Origin: Kineosporia rhizophila
GTDB taxonomy: Bacteria > Actinomycetota > Actinomycetes > Actinomycetales > Kineosporiaceae
Length of the DNA: 64,000 nucleotides
Assembly (NCBI RefSeq): GCF_021277265.1
Contig: NZ_JAJSOH010000009.1
Span: forward strand, 1-64,000
Reading direction: 5' to 3'
This document shows, one piece after another, positions 19,526-30,972 of this stretch (position 1 is the stretch's first letter; each line of letters starts with the position of its first letter). The notes beneath the pieces are model-generated. The model saw only the letters and a program-made list of their open reading frames with translations. It did no database searches and was not told the origin of the DNA. A program made the translations under genes and the position numbers.

Positions 19526-20426
19526 CCATCTCAAATTCGGTGCCGCACCACACAGGTGCGGTGAGGACGGCAGCATCGACATGATGGTCCCGCAGTGCTC
19601 CAGGACTGCCGGAGCAGTTAGGGGGTCGCCGCCCCAGGGCGAGGCCCAAGGTTCGACGCTCTTGCGCCTTGCCTCCAAGGCTGCCTTTGCAAGCTCGTAT
19701 GACTAAGTGCGCCCGAGTCGTGGTGCTGGCTGGCACCTACGGGCTGGCACCTATGCCCCTGCCTGCCCCCGCCCCGTGATGCATCACTGTCTAGGCGGTC
19801 AGCGGTCGCGGTCCCTTACGAGGTCCGCCAGCCAGCATTGCTGTGTGCTTTTTCCGGGCCACACTTACGGGGGCCAGGAATGAGATCTTGCGTAACCGCG
19901 ACGGCCTTCCTGCGCCCGCCGGCACGGTCACGCCCCAGAGCGCTTGGATGACTGAGCTCGCCCGGTAGGTGAACTGCGGAAGACCATGCTGGGCCTCGTC
20001 TGCTGAAGGACTTAGGTCGATGGTTGCTCCAGATCCGATTGCTACCTGTTGCGAATCACCGCCCAAATACGAACTCATGAATCCACCTCGAGCGAGAGCC
20101 CCCCTTCAGGCGCGCCCCGCCGCCGTCGGAACCGCCTCGAGGAAGGAGCCCAGCTCAACAATCAATCTGGGTCTTGGTGCCGGTCATACGTCCTGAGCTC
20201 CCTCCCCGATCGAGCAAGTCGCCGCGCAGGGACCTAGTGCCCGGCCATGATGCCCCCGTCGTGCGCTGCCTTTGGCCATGGGCGCGGTCGTCAAAGTCTC
20301 GAGGACTGAGAAAGTAACTCGTCTACAGGCGCCGTCCGCGGATGACCTCCGTGCGTGGCGCGCTTGAAGCTACCTATCGGGCCTAACGGAAGAGGTCCCC
20401 TACCCGACGTTCGGAGCAGGTGACTC

Positions 20427-20442
20427 AGTTCCACGTGGAACC
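20427..20442. promoter_or_regulatory. parS-like site 4
   Basis: AGTTCCACGTGGAACC. It has four mismatches, but the two internal ones are symmetric (TTCCACGTGGAA), so the palindrome itself is perfect. Confidence 0.6.
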
Positions 20443-21021
20443 GCCCCACCTTGCTGGCCTTACTGTCATCGGGGAGCAACTCTGGCTGGAATGATGTCTC
20501 GCGCCTAGGCCGGCCTATCGCACAGCGATTTACCGGGCGTCTACTAGTCCGCTCGTACGAGGTGAGCCGTGGGTTCATCCATGGGCCGGGAGAACATGAC
20601 CGTTCTGGTAAGCAGGAGAGGATGGCCGAACTGCAGGCGTCAATCTTCCCTCCCCTTGGCGTGGGCCCACCGCCTCCATGCATTCATCGAGCCGTATCGC
20701 GCATGCCGACGATCCTGACTCTGACGTGCCCCTGGAATCGTCGACGTCCGCCGGACGATGGCTCCGGCCGCCCGCGGCAGGCCCGTCGCAACACAGAGGC
20801 GGGCACCGATGGATCACTATCTCGAGCCCCTGGGTAGGCCGAAACATCGGCACTTACGGGAGAGCAACAATGTACGGGAAGGCTTCAGCGAAGTAGCGGT
20901 ATTCGTGTTCTGGGACAGTGACGCATAGCTGGCGGCTTGGTACCGAAGACCTCGCTGGGATGCGTACCCAGCCAACGCAGCCGAACCAACAACGCGGTGC
21001 CGCCGCCCGTCGGCACTTACC

Positions 21022-21037
21022 TGTTCCACGTGAAACG
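21022..21037. promoter_or_regulatory. parS-like site 5
   Basis: TGTTCCACGTGAAACG, two mismatches to consensus. Confidence 0.78.
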
Positions 21038-22050
21038 GGTACGTAGCCCACGCTGCTGGTCGCGGCTACGTTCGCGATTTCATGGCTCGAACCTGGAGGC
21101 CTGCCGTCGCTCACATCCGCCAGGACGGCGGACCGACAACTGGAAAGCCACCTGTGCCCCGGGCTCAAACCGCAATCAATCCCAGAGTAGTTGGACCCAC
21201 CTCGAGGGCGTCGATCGGCCGACCGCTCTTCAGTAAAAGTCACCGGACGGGCACTGCCGAAACCTGCCGGAGGTGGGTGCCACCTGGTCGTCCAAGTTCG
21301 GCAACTCGCTCATTGAACGTTGATCGTTCATAGTCCAGTCAAGAACCCAACGGGAGGTACAGCTCGTTAGCCTTGCGAATTGGTGGTGTGAAACACGACC
21401 GCTGGCTGCAATGGAGCCCATCACTTCAACGGCCGGCCAGCGAGTTAATCCACCTGCACGGCAGCAGTCGCTTGCTCGCGATTTACCGAGGCTGTGGGTG
21501 GCGGCCCTCATGGCTACCTCGTTGTGCAGCTCAAACGCCTTCCTATGCGCGGACGGATACACCACGGGCAGCGGGACGACCGCAGGCCCCTTTGCTCCCG
21601 GCCGGGTTTGGGCCTCGCAGAGCCCTGAGCTCGGGTCGCGAGAATCTTTGGCCGCATGGCCCGCGTCGGGGCTTCATCAACTCGTCTGTACGAAAGCGTT
21701 CGAGTGGTGATACTTCAGTGCCGCTCAGACAGGATGCTCATTGCGTTCGCTGTTGGACGCTAAGTTCCTCAGCCAAAGTTGAGCTTGAGCTGGCCATGGG
21801 GTCTGATGCTCTTCCCCACCGGCAAGAACCTAATCGCGATCCTCTGCATAGATCTGTTCGCCAGCATCCCGGGCGGCGGGATCGCCGAGGTCAGGTGCGG
21901 GAAGACTATCGATGGACGGACAGCTTCAGCCCTGACTACACGCGTAGTTCATCTTCAGACTCCTCTACCTGAACGTCCTCACTCCGTGGCCATTCAAATT
22001 GAGCACGGCCGGCAGCCCTCAAGGAAGGACGTGCGACTGCCGGTGCCGAC

Positions 22051-22128
22051 GAGGCCTCTGGGCAGGCGACCCCGGAGCCGGCATCCGCCGGTCACGTAGA
22101 ACTGCTGCCCCATCGACCACACGTTGGC
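22051..22128 (-). pseudogene. yidC: Fragment of yidC (about 80 bp, frameshifted)
   Basis: On the minus strand this reads NVWSMGQQFYV and then, after a one-base deletion, continues the downstream yidC sequence. It matches the intact gene at about 32848-32929. The core 22065-22127 against 32865-32928 differs at two bases and one gap by my alignment, roughly 95% identical. Orientation is the same as the true gene. Sequence on either side does not match yidC. The fragment covers only the last membrane-helix exit region (about residues 234-255 of YidC), cannot make a protein, and has no start or ribosome site. The high identity argues for a recent copying event from the functional gene 10.8 kb away. 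Confidence 0.85.
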
Positions 22129-22548
22129 GATTGTCATTCGGCCGAGGCCGGTTCGCTCACACTGATCGCCAGCCTTCGGAGCCCATTGGACGCATGTGTG
22201 CCAGCTACCGAACTGACCGCCACTTGCTCGTTCTGATGGCATGAGTCAGCTTGCCAATCGTGGGGCTGGAACGGGTCTGCACTGTGTGTGAGTTGTTACC
22301 GCACGACACACGTCGTCATAGACACGCCTTCTCATTGGACCGGGCGTGTTAGCGATCGGCTGGTTCACAGCACAGAAGATCCAAGTCGGTGCAGGTCACT
22401 GCTCCTCCCCTCCGTCCCGCGACTGCCTTTGGGGCAATCGCTCGGCGGCAGCATGTCTGTCGCTTGAGGGGGTAGACGCAGTGCCTGTTCACCAGCTCGT
22501 CGAACTTTCCAAAGATTGCCGCGCGTCTTCCACACGGTGCGTCTTGCC

Positions 22549-22634
22549 TGTGGATACACGCGACAGGGCGCCCTCGATCTCAGTTTGACCTGCAGGTTGT
22601 CGCTCACACCCCTGTGGATAGTCCTGGGGATAAC
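22549..22634. promoter_or_regulatory. DnaA-box-like sites in the gene-free interval
   Basis: TGTGGATAC at 22549-22557, TGTGGATAG at 22613-22621, and GGGGATAAC just after, each one or two changes from TGTGGATAA, the complement of TTATCCACA. Weak by themselves. Confidence 0.35.
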
Positions 22635-23549
22635 TGGTGTTAGTAACCACCAGCCGTAGCTAAGTCCTGGCGACGCGCTTAAGGGGCTCACGACCGCAGG
22701 TTGCCTTCAGACCGATACGGCTTTCCGACTCGGTCTGACCCAACCTCGTGCGACAGGATCACGTGGCAACTGGCCACCATGCTCTTGTCATGGGGGCGTC
22801 GCAGCTAAGACCCATGCTGCGGCTGGCCGGCTCTGTCCGCGATCATCCGGGACTAGGCGACGACAGCTAAGAGCCATACGGATGACGGTCCCGCTATCGG
22901 GCTGAGCCATAGTCGCGGGTTGTCTCATGCCACAGACCCGTAGGCCGCATCCACTGAAATGCTCGAGGCCAGGTTGCCCGGGCGTCAGGCGCACTGACGC
23001 AAGAGCGCTGCCTAGGCATTCAGAACTAGGCAACTTCAAGATCGACCAAGGGCCTTGCTGTCCCGCGGCGGGTAGGGACAAGGCGATGACTCCTGGAAGG
23101 CGGTCTACCGCAATACTCTGGTGAGCTCGGGCCGGCCGACCCACGGTGCAAGGATCTGAGCTCAAACATGGTCATTTAAATGCCGCGTCGTTCCAGATGC
23201 TCACTGCGGGTCTTGCTGGCGCTCGTTTCTTTTCGACCGCAGTCAGGGGGCGACTGGGTGCGAAACTGAGCGCCAGTGGGCTGACCGTGAGCCTTGAAAG
23301 CCGCTGAACGTTCATGGCCAGCGGGCCGGAAGCCAGTTCCTCCCTTGCCATCCTTCCCAGGCGAACGTTGGCCTTGAGAGCCTAAGCCCGATACGCGCTG
23401 CCCAAGATCGCGTCCCTGTCGGGTTCTGGCCGGCCGCCAGGAACCGAGCCCATAGGTGCTGGCCAGACCATCTTGCTGCTCAAGCGTTGAGGGCCGGATT
23501 CACGAGTACAGGCTTCTGACTCCGACCAGACGAGCGCTAGCCATGTCGT

Positions 23550-23565
23550 CGTTTCACGTGGAACG
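23550..23565. promoter_or_regulatory. parS-like site 6
   Basis: CGTTTCACGTGGAACG, three mismatches to consensus, central TTTCACGTGGAA kept. Confidence 0.65.
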
Positions 23566-25182
23566 GCGGAGGCTGCTCACATCCGACTGCGCAAGAGAAG
23601 CGCACGGCTGGCAGACCTGCGGGCGACCGGCGTTGCTCAACTCCGCCCTGGCGCAGTGCGCAGGTGCACGCAAGGAGCGGCGGCGCCAATCGGTCATGCT
23701 CGAAGCGCGCCTCTACGCGATCACCCCCTGGTCTATCTAGAAGCAGGGTGCGACTTCCATAGGGCGAGGCCCATGAGCGGTGGGGTAAGCGGATGTGCCG
23801 CGAGGTAGCTACCCTCTGCGCGAACACCATCCATCTACCGCGGCCCGGAAGACGAGTCCTTTCAAGCGCAGCCGGGATGGCAATGCTGCGCACCTGCCAG
23901 AGGCCGAAGAGCGATCGATAGCACCTCGGATCTGTAGTTGAGCCCGCGTTCGCCCCCGTCGGCCTCCCGCGCGACTCTGCCTCCGGCAGACATCAGATTG
24001 CTATTGCTCGATATCCACATGTGGGTAGTGCGGTGGATAACTCTGTATTGGATAGCTCGGTACTGGATAGCTAGCGCTGGCCGCGCTCTGCCGCCTGCAT
24101 GGGGACACGATCTGACGTCCAACCTTCGATTGGCGGTCGGCCAAGATGGCTTACCCAGAAAGCGCCGGTCGGGAAGCCACGATGGCTCCGCTCAGACATG
24201 TCTGGATGTCGTGCGCCTAGGACGGCGTCAACGTGCCCTTGAACCTTGCGCCTAGCTGGTCCACGCAGCCTTGGCGGAGGTCGACATTGAGGCGGTCACC
24301 CCCGGCCCCAACCCGTGGCCGGTGGGCATCCGGCCCATCGCATTTACCGGGCTCTTGGTCACTCAGGCCGGCTCGGCAGCCAGTCCGTTCTTGCCACCTA
24401 GGGCGATGGAATTGAGGAAGAGGCGGAGACCCTGCTTGACGAGGATGAGTGACGCGGGCCCTTGGACCTGGCGGTGGGCATCCAAGCATGCCGGGGGATC
24501 AGGAGGACGGAGTCAATAGAACAGAGGCGCTGTCCCTCTCAGTGGACGAAAATTAGTTGATGTACCGGCCCCACGCTCTTACGACGCTCAGAGGGGCATC
24601 TGACCTATCAGTGATGTTCACCTTGGGCCGTAGCATGGTGTCGAGTTTCTAGCGCTGTGGATACGACAGAGCATGGGCTCAGGAGTATGAGCAGCCAGTT
24701 GTATCCGAGCCACTGGCAGGCTGGTTGTGGCGTAGCTGCGTACTGGCCAAGACGGATCGTCCGTGTTTTTGCCATCGCGACTAGGCGCCGGAGTAGCCGG
24801 CGCGCGGGAAGAGCGTCCATTGGCGTCGGGAGGGGCTTGCTATTCCGCCCGCCCTTTATTTTGCACGCAGTAAGTACAGCTTCGACCTGTTGCAGATCGG
24901 CATGTCTTCCCAAGGTGTCGTAGCGCTTCTTGGTCCTTGAAGGAGGGGCCGTAGCCCATGGTGGCGGGCGCCAGATGATTCGTCGAAGACTGCCCCCTTG
25001 CATCGCTGGCCACCTTCATGACCTTCTTGCCAGACCGGCGGCGCCTCCCGCTCTGGCCTCTCGCTGGACCTGCGCGCCGCCGGTCCATATTCCGGGCCCG
25101 GGCCACCTGAGGGTCAATGGTTCACGTCGACAGTTGCAGGCGCTCTTCAGCTCACGCAACGAAGCGGTCTTGGCATCGCCGC

Positions 25183-25198
25183 TGATTCACGTGAAACG
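25183..25198. promoter_or_regulatory. parS-like site 7
   Basis: TGATTCACGTGAAACG, two mismatches to consensus. Confidence 0.75.
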
Positions 25199-26146
25199 GA
25201 GCCGCTACCTCGCGATCAGCAATCCATCGTCCGAGAGGGATCGAGTCGGGCAGCACCCCCGACCCATAGGGTCCGCGCCTGAGATTGTGCAAGCGCCTTG
25301 GCACACGCTGTCTCGGCGGCCCGCAATCGTGAGCGACCGACGCACACGAAGAGATGGTCCAGTCAGTGCAGTCACGGGCACGATGCCCAGCTCGCCGTGA
25401 CGAGCCCCACCATAAACGCGCGTAGCGGCAGGGACCTCTCTGTACCTGTGCTCGTCCTCAGCCACCGGTGCCGGCGCATCCTTACCATGCAGTTGGTTCA
25501 TCTCATTCGCTATGCCAGATCGCATGGCGTTCCCATGCGCCCAACATCTTTATGCGCCGACCTCATGCCGAGGCGCGAATAGCGGTCCCCGTATTCCGCA
25601 TCACGGGGCTGGTGCAGGGTTAGGAACTGGCGCGGTCGGGCCGCGCCGAGGTGGGCCTCGCCTAGTGGATCCAGATGATGGCCTGTTGAGCGGACGGCGA
25701 CGCTGTACTCGAGCGAGCAGGCCTCGGTCTACGAGTCTGAGCCGGCAAGTTCAATCGCGTCAATTCAGTCCCTTGAACGTCACCGAGCCGCGCTCACACT
25801 CTCGGGTCGCGCTGCCGCGTGCGCCATCCCGGGTGCACACCTACGCCGGTTTGTGGCGTACGAAGGGTGCTTGAACCCGACGAGCGGAAGTGGCCGCTGC
25901 AGTTGATCGCGATGACCACCGAGGAGACCCAATCAGTCGGGTGGTCAGTGACCGGTCTAATCAGTTCATGACCGGCGGCTCGTCCAACCCGTCTCAAGTC
26001 TTGATAGGTCAATCGATGCGACGGCACTGGGCTCAATGCTGGGGCGACAGCTCCCAAGGATTCTCCAATCGGTCGCGGATGGGCCTGTGAAGCTTGGCTT
26101 GGTGGCCAGGTCCGTGTTCAAGCCTCGGTCGGCGCTCTTCTCAGCA

Positions 26147-26169
26147 GCGCACAGGGCAGCCCGCAGCGC
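26147..26169. repeat. Dispersed repeat piece (copy B)
   Basis: 23 bp identical except for one base to 16035-16057. Neighbouring sequence does not match. Confidence 0.5.
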
Positions 26170-27604
26170 CACGAACTCGGACATGCGGGCCGGCGACATG
26201 GCGAGGCCGATGGGCACTGTTGTCGGTCGCATGCCCCGCGCAGGAGGCGGTCCGTAAAACAAACCACGCCGCTGCATGGCCTGCCGAGATTGGCTGCGAA
26301 TCCATCAAGCCATGTAGCGGCCCAATGCTTGCATCTTGTGCCCGGTCCATGGCGGGCTTCTTGGGCCTGGTTGGTCACGGTCGGCCGCCTGCATGCCAGC
26401 ATCGGCCACGGACCAAGGGCCGCTTGGCACGCTTACGCGGTAGGAAGATCGGCGTGGGTGGATTCTCGGCGGCATCCCTGGCCGCGCGATAGACGTTCGG
26501 GCATGCCGCTCGAATGTGGGTTGGCCTCGGTTGTTGTGCCCGACTAGCAGTGGATCACCTCGAGATCTTCAGATGCCTTGCGCAATGCTGAGCGGACTTT
26601 CCCACCTCGCCCCTCCATCGAGCCCCCATCGCGGTACGAAGTTGGTGACTTGCCTCGAACCCTGCTCATAGCGGGAGGGCCCCGACGAGAGCGGCGGGCT
26701 GGCCACGGATGCCGAGGATTGCCGCCTTCAAGTCTCGCGGTCGGCCCGCCGAACGTTAGCTTTACGGGCTGGCTTGGGCCACGAAGGTCTCCCCTAGTCA
26801 CAATGGACAGGGAACAATCCTTGCTTCTCGAATGGCAGGGGCAACATAAGTAGGCCGGGTGGGCGCTGGCCCAGATATTCAGACTGAGGTCCGCCGCCCG
26901 GCGGGTGTCGACGGCGTGCTGTCAGTTCTGGACGAGGTGCTCGCTGTGCCAGCCCGGCCGCGACCGGCACTGCCAGAGCAGCGGTCGTCACTGTGGATCG
27001 GCGCAGCTGGCCTATGCATGGCCCAAGTAGTCCTCGACTGGCTGGCGTTGGGCACTAGGGCCACGTCCTGTGGCATCTGCCAAATGGTCACTGAGCGGTA
27101 AGGCACTGTGAAGGGGGCCTGCCCTGGTGGCTGGCCCAGCTCATGTGCTCGCGACGATTGAGACTGATCGACTGAAGCTAGGGCTGCTGCAGGGCTAGGC
27201 CGACTGGTGCGCCTCGCACACGCCCTGTGCGGCTTGCAGAGTCGCGATTGGCAGGCAGGGGCTGGGTCACGTCGATCCTTCGAAGGCCGATCGCGCCCTG
27301 GTCTGCGCTGCGTGGCCGAGACCGATAACCGCTGACAGAGGTGACGCTCGCGGGGTCACCTGTGGATTGGCACCGGGCCGGCTGTCGTCTGCCGCATATC
27401 GCGTTGTGGCATCGCGGGCTGAGCATGCTGACGTCGAGCCAAACACCTCGGCGACCGCGGTCCTTGTGGCACATGGCGGCCGCCTCAGTGTTCGTGACTC
27501 ACCGGCCGGTCCACCACGTCCACCAAGGAGACGACCACTCATGCCGGCGGCTCTTTGATAGCGCTCGTCCATTCACGGGTTTTCAGCGCCTGGCTGGCCA
27601 CCGA

Positions 27605-27663
27605 GACCGCTGAGACTACTGGCGTATTTCGGGGTCCCGATCCAGACATCGATCGTCTAGGGC
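27605..27663. repeat. Dispersed repeat piece (copy C)
   Basis: About 59 bp matching 15986-16043. In the plus-strand frame ending here, about 55 codons are open (LTGRSTTSTKETTTHAGG through VFRGPDPDIDR, then a stop) and look protein-like. There is no start codon with a ribosome site, and a stop precedes the frame, so it is probably a relic. Confidence 0.5.
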
Positions 27664-29045
27664 GCTGACGCCCGCTGGCCCCACAGGGCATCCACCGGGC
27701 ACCTGATCTGGCGGCAGGCAAGCCCAGGGCTGTCGCCATAATTCGCTCTCGTGACGTGCGGGTGGACTGTTCCGTCTCCGTCAGGCAATCAATGTGCCTG
27801 GGCCCGTAGATAGCACTTCAGCAACCGGTCGCGGGTTTCGGCGAACCGGCCAAGAGGGCAGAGCCTTCACGCGCTTGCAGCTGTGCAGACAGTCCAGCCA
27901 AATCTGGTCTCGGGATTGAATGGCTGTCCCCAGAGCGGCCGCTCACCCAAGACTCCCCTGCGGTCTCATGAGCGGCAGCGCCAGGGGACGGCAGCGCGCT
28001 CATGCAGCCTTCATCTTTGAGGGCCGCCCAGGCTCTGAAGAGGTCTACGCGAGTCATCCCTACTCGCCAGCTCGTCGGCCGATCACTGCGGGCGGCGGCC
28101 TGATTGCGCTCAACGAAAGTCGCCGGAGCAGCCCCGGGGGGTTCACCTGAGCGCCATCACGGCCAGCCACCCAGACCAGTCTGGGATGTCATGCTGCTGC
28201 GGTTGTGCCGACAGAGGAGGCGCAGAGACGATGGGCACGGCCATCTGCTGAGCTTGGGCGTCGGTTGACCTTTAGGGAGCCTCCGGGCCTTTGCAAGTGG
28301 CCGCGCTGTCGTGTCCAGACGGTGTCAACGGCCGCTGCCGGTAGTCGCGCGGTGCCGACCTTGTCGCCAGAAAGCTCACCCGATTCGGACGCTTGATGGT
28401 CCGACCGGCCGGTGAGGAACGGCACGCCGGATGACAGGCCCTCGTGATTCGCTCTCATCGCTTGCGGGACGGCTACCCGGGCGCGGACGGAGCCGGCAGT
28501 TGACGCATCCCTTTCCCGTACGGCAACCGCAGCACTTCTGCGCAGGCCGACAGCCCGCATCTCCTGCGTGTGGCTCTCCAACCAGCAGTGCCCAATCGCC
28601 GTCGACCGTTGAAATGAGCTGGGTACGCACACCTTCCTGGGCCAGCGGACAGCAAGGCTCCAGTCCTGCGGTGACAGGAACCTAAGAATGACTCATGGCT
28701 AGTTAGCCAGCGAGTCTGCCTACGTCTGTATCTATCCGCGCGCTGGGTTGTGGAGCTTCCGGCGGAAGGGTTTCCTGTATGCCGTGGTGCGCGGTCGCGG
28801 CAATGGCGATCTCCCCACCTAGCACTCACTCCCCGTGGCAATGAAGCCCACGGGCGGCTCGCAAGCAGCCGCACCGACTTGGGTTCGACTGGCGTCAGTC
28901 AGCACTTCGCCAGCCGTTGGGAAGAGTGGGTCGAGTCTCCTGCAGTGATCCGGGGCTGAGCCCAGGCGGGCGTCACGCGACCCCAGTGCGGCTTTAGCGC
29001 GCTGCGTCTGTTGTCTTCCCCAGATAGCCTGCGCGCATTCGTCTC

Positions 29046-29061
29046 CGTTTCACGTGAATCA
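29046..29061. promoter_or_regulatory. parS-like site 8
   Basis: CGTTTCACGTGAATCA, two mismatches to consensus. It shares the GAATCA end with site 2. Confidence 0.75.
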
Positions 29062-29267
29062 CGCATGGACCGCCACCGGCCTGATGGCCGGATTCTGGGG
29101 CCAGCTGCCCCCTGGAAAATGCGTCTTCTGCCCGTTGGAGGGGCCCCTGTCATGCCGGAAAGGTCCTCGCAGGATCCTTACTTACCTTGGGCCGGTGCCT
29201 ATGAAGGAGGCCGTGGATGACCTTGGCTGGCCAATAGGTCAACTAGTCCCCGACAGCGATAGCAGGA

Positions 29268-29283
29268 CGGTTCACGTGAAACA
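29268..29283. promoter_or_regulatory. parS-like site 9
   Basis: CGGTTCACGTGAAACA, two mismatches to consensus. It is 222 bp from site 8, the closest pair in the set. Confidence 0.75.
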
Positions 29284-29686
29284 TTGGCGCGACTACACCA
29301 ACCGGCCCTGCTGTCATTAGCTGGGCCCCGGCGCTCGACGGTTGCCAGATCAGCCCTGCACGCAGGTCGCCCTTCATGTGTCATCGCCCCATCGCTCGCC
29401 CTTGGCACCCGCTTGGACTCCTGGCAGTTCCGCCAGACATCACACGGCGCTGAACCGACACATCCGCTGCCATAGACAGTCACGAACTGTCTTGGACCAA
29501 GTCGTGACCAAGCGGCTTTCCAGCCACGTCCTAGCGGGTTTCACTCAATCACGGACCTCCCCCATCCCAGCCTCCCGAGCTCCAAACAAGCCGGCAGCCT
29601 CGGGACCTCGGCGGTCTTTTGCTTCAGTGGGGCAGGCGTATGCGCTAGGCAACCCATGAGAGCGATCGTAGGGCCTTGTCGCGGAC

Positions 29687-29720
29687 CCGCCTGTCGCCGC
29701 GCTTGGGCGGCGACAGGCGG
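29687..29720. terminator. Strong isolated hairpin in the gene-free interval
   Basis: A perfect 14-bp stem (CCGCCTGTCGCCGC and its complement) around a 6-nt loop. In shape and in part of its sequence (GCCTGTC ... GACAGGC) it resembles the ddl/parB terminator at 11454-11493, yet no gene ends here on either strand. It could be a relic terminator or part of a small RNA. Confidence 0.5.
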
Positions 29721-30542
29721 CTCTACGTCATGAACCGGATAGCAAGACCAAACCGGCTGCATTCAAGTTCGCGCTCGTCCGCGATTTGCTGGCGATCAGC
29801 GATGCAGTGGTACCTGGCAGAAGTCTGCGCTTCAGTGAAGGAAGTGGTCTTGTCGCGGCCAACCATGGCGCGGAGACACCCTCCGCAGATGGGGTTCGCT
29901 GGCCCTCATGCTGTAGGCGCAGGACAGATGCCGTCATTAGGGGCCCGGCCAACGAAGCGCTGGCAGAGCCGAACTGCTATAGAGGTGAATGGCCTGTCCC
30001 CATGCCCGCACTGACCCGGGTAGCCATGTCCGCCATCGGCATCGAATGCACGTGCTTCTGACGAAGATCAATGGGGTCGCTGGAAGACCGCCCGTGGCAG
30101 CAGAACGACGGCCACACAATCCCCGAGTCCGAGCTACCTCGGCTTCACGCCCATGCGTCCCAGGCCCATTCGTTCCGGAAGGTAGCTCGAGGGCTAACGC
30201 AGACAAGCGGTGCGCACAGCGCCAAACAGAGGCTGACGCACGCCGCATCTCTTCAGAGGTAAGTAAGTGCCGGAATCCAACCCCCGTAACTGCACCGAGC
30301 TACATCCTCGGCCAGGCCCCGAACAGAAGGACCCCGCAGCCCGGACTCCTGTAGTCGGGCCCGAACGACAGCTGCCTTATGCCGACGACGGAGCTGAGCT
30401 AGGCCCAGGTCCCCCGCGCGAACGCCCGTAACTACGGCAAGAACCTCAGATGTCTCGCACCCAGCCAGCACGTAACCAGCCGCGAGGCGCGCGGCCACCA
30501 CAACCGTCCAAAATAAGCTGCCTCACCGTGACCAAACCGAGA

Positions 30543-30776
30543 ACTCCACACCCTTGTGGAAAGCGAATCGCCCTCGCCCCGGCGACGGGCTTTTCCACAA
30601 GGCCAGCCCGTTGTGCACAGCCTTCGACCCCAGGCCTCCCCAAACGCCGGACAGTGGCCTCCTGAACACGAACCCGCAGGTCAAACCCACGTCGTGAAAT
30701 GGCAGGCCTTCACGCAAGCCCCCAGCCGGCTCATCCACCGACAGTCAGGGACTCATATCCACAAGAGTTATCCACA
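30543..30776. promoter_or_regulatory. DnaA-box-like sites downstream of rsmG
   Basis: A perfect TTATCCACA at 30768-30776, ATATCCACA at 30755-30763, and TTTTCCACA / TTGTGGAAA pairs near 30550 and 30591. The cluster sits 200-450 bp beyond the rsmG stop. Confidence 0.45.
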
Positions 30777-30938
30777 GGTCTGTACACAGGTGTCGGCAGC
30801 ACTGTGCACAACCGAACGCGACCATCGAATTGGTAACTGCAGGTGACCAAGGCTGCGCACAAGACGTCCTAAATCGGACACCCAAAGGCCGCACAGCAAC
30901 ATGCCCGGATGCCAGGACCCCATAGCCAAAACGGCAAA

Positions 30939-30972
30939 GCCCCGACTCAGCGGCGAACCGCAGAATCGGGGC
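30939..30972 (-). terminator. Terminator of the rpmH-rsmG operon
   Basis: A 15-position stem with two mismatches and a 4-nt loop, lying 18 bp after the rsmG stop. On the minus strand it is followed by a T-rich run (GCTTTGCCGTTTTGG). Confidence 0.7.

Noticed and set aside
21373-21972. Longest plus-strand frame in the gene-free region (199 codons)
   Set aside because: Arg/Ser/Pro/His-rich with no domain, no ribosome site and competing frames on both strands; length is within chance for GC-rich DNA over 16 kb.
25966-26277. Minus-strand frame of 103 codons containing MSPARMSEFVALRAALCAAEK
   Set aside because: Part of it overlaps the 26147-26169 repeat piece; the rest has shadow-like composition and no start signal.
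26859-27101. Plus-strand frame of 80 codons with fairly protein-like content (VDGVLSVLDEVLAVPARP ... LCMAQVVLDWLALG)
   Set aside because: No ribosome site at its GTG start and no recognised family; kept only as a possible relic worth a translated search.
15600-30900. CRISPR array or intact insertion sequence in the gene-free region
   Set aside because: I looked for regularly spaced direct repeats, terminal inverted repeats and transposase motifs and saw none.
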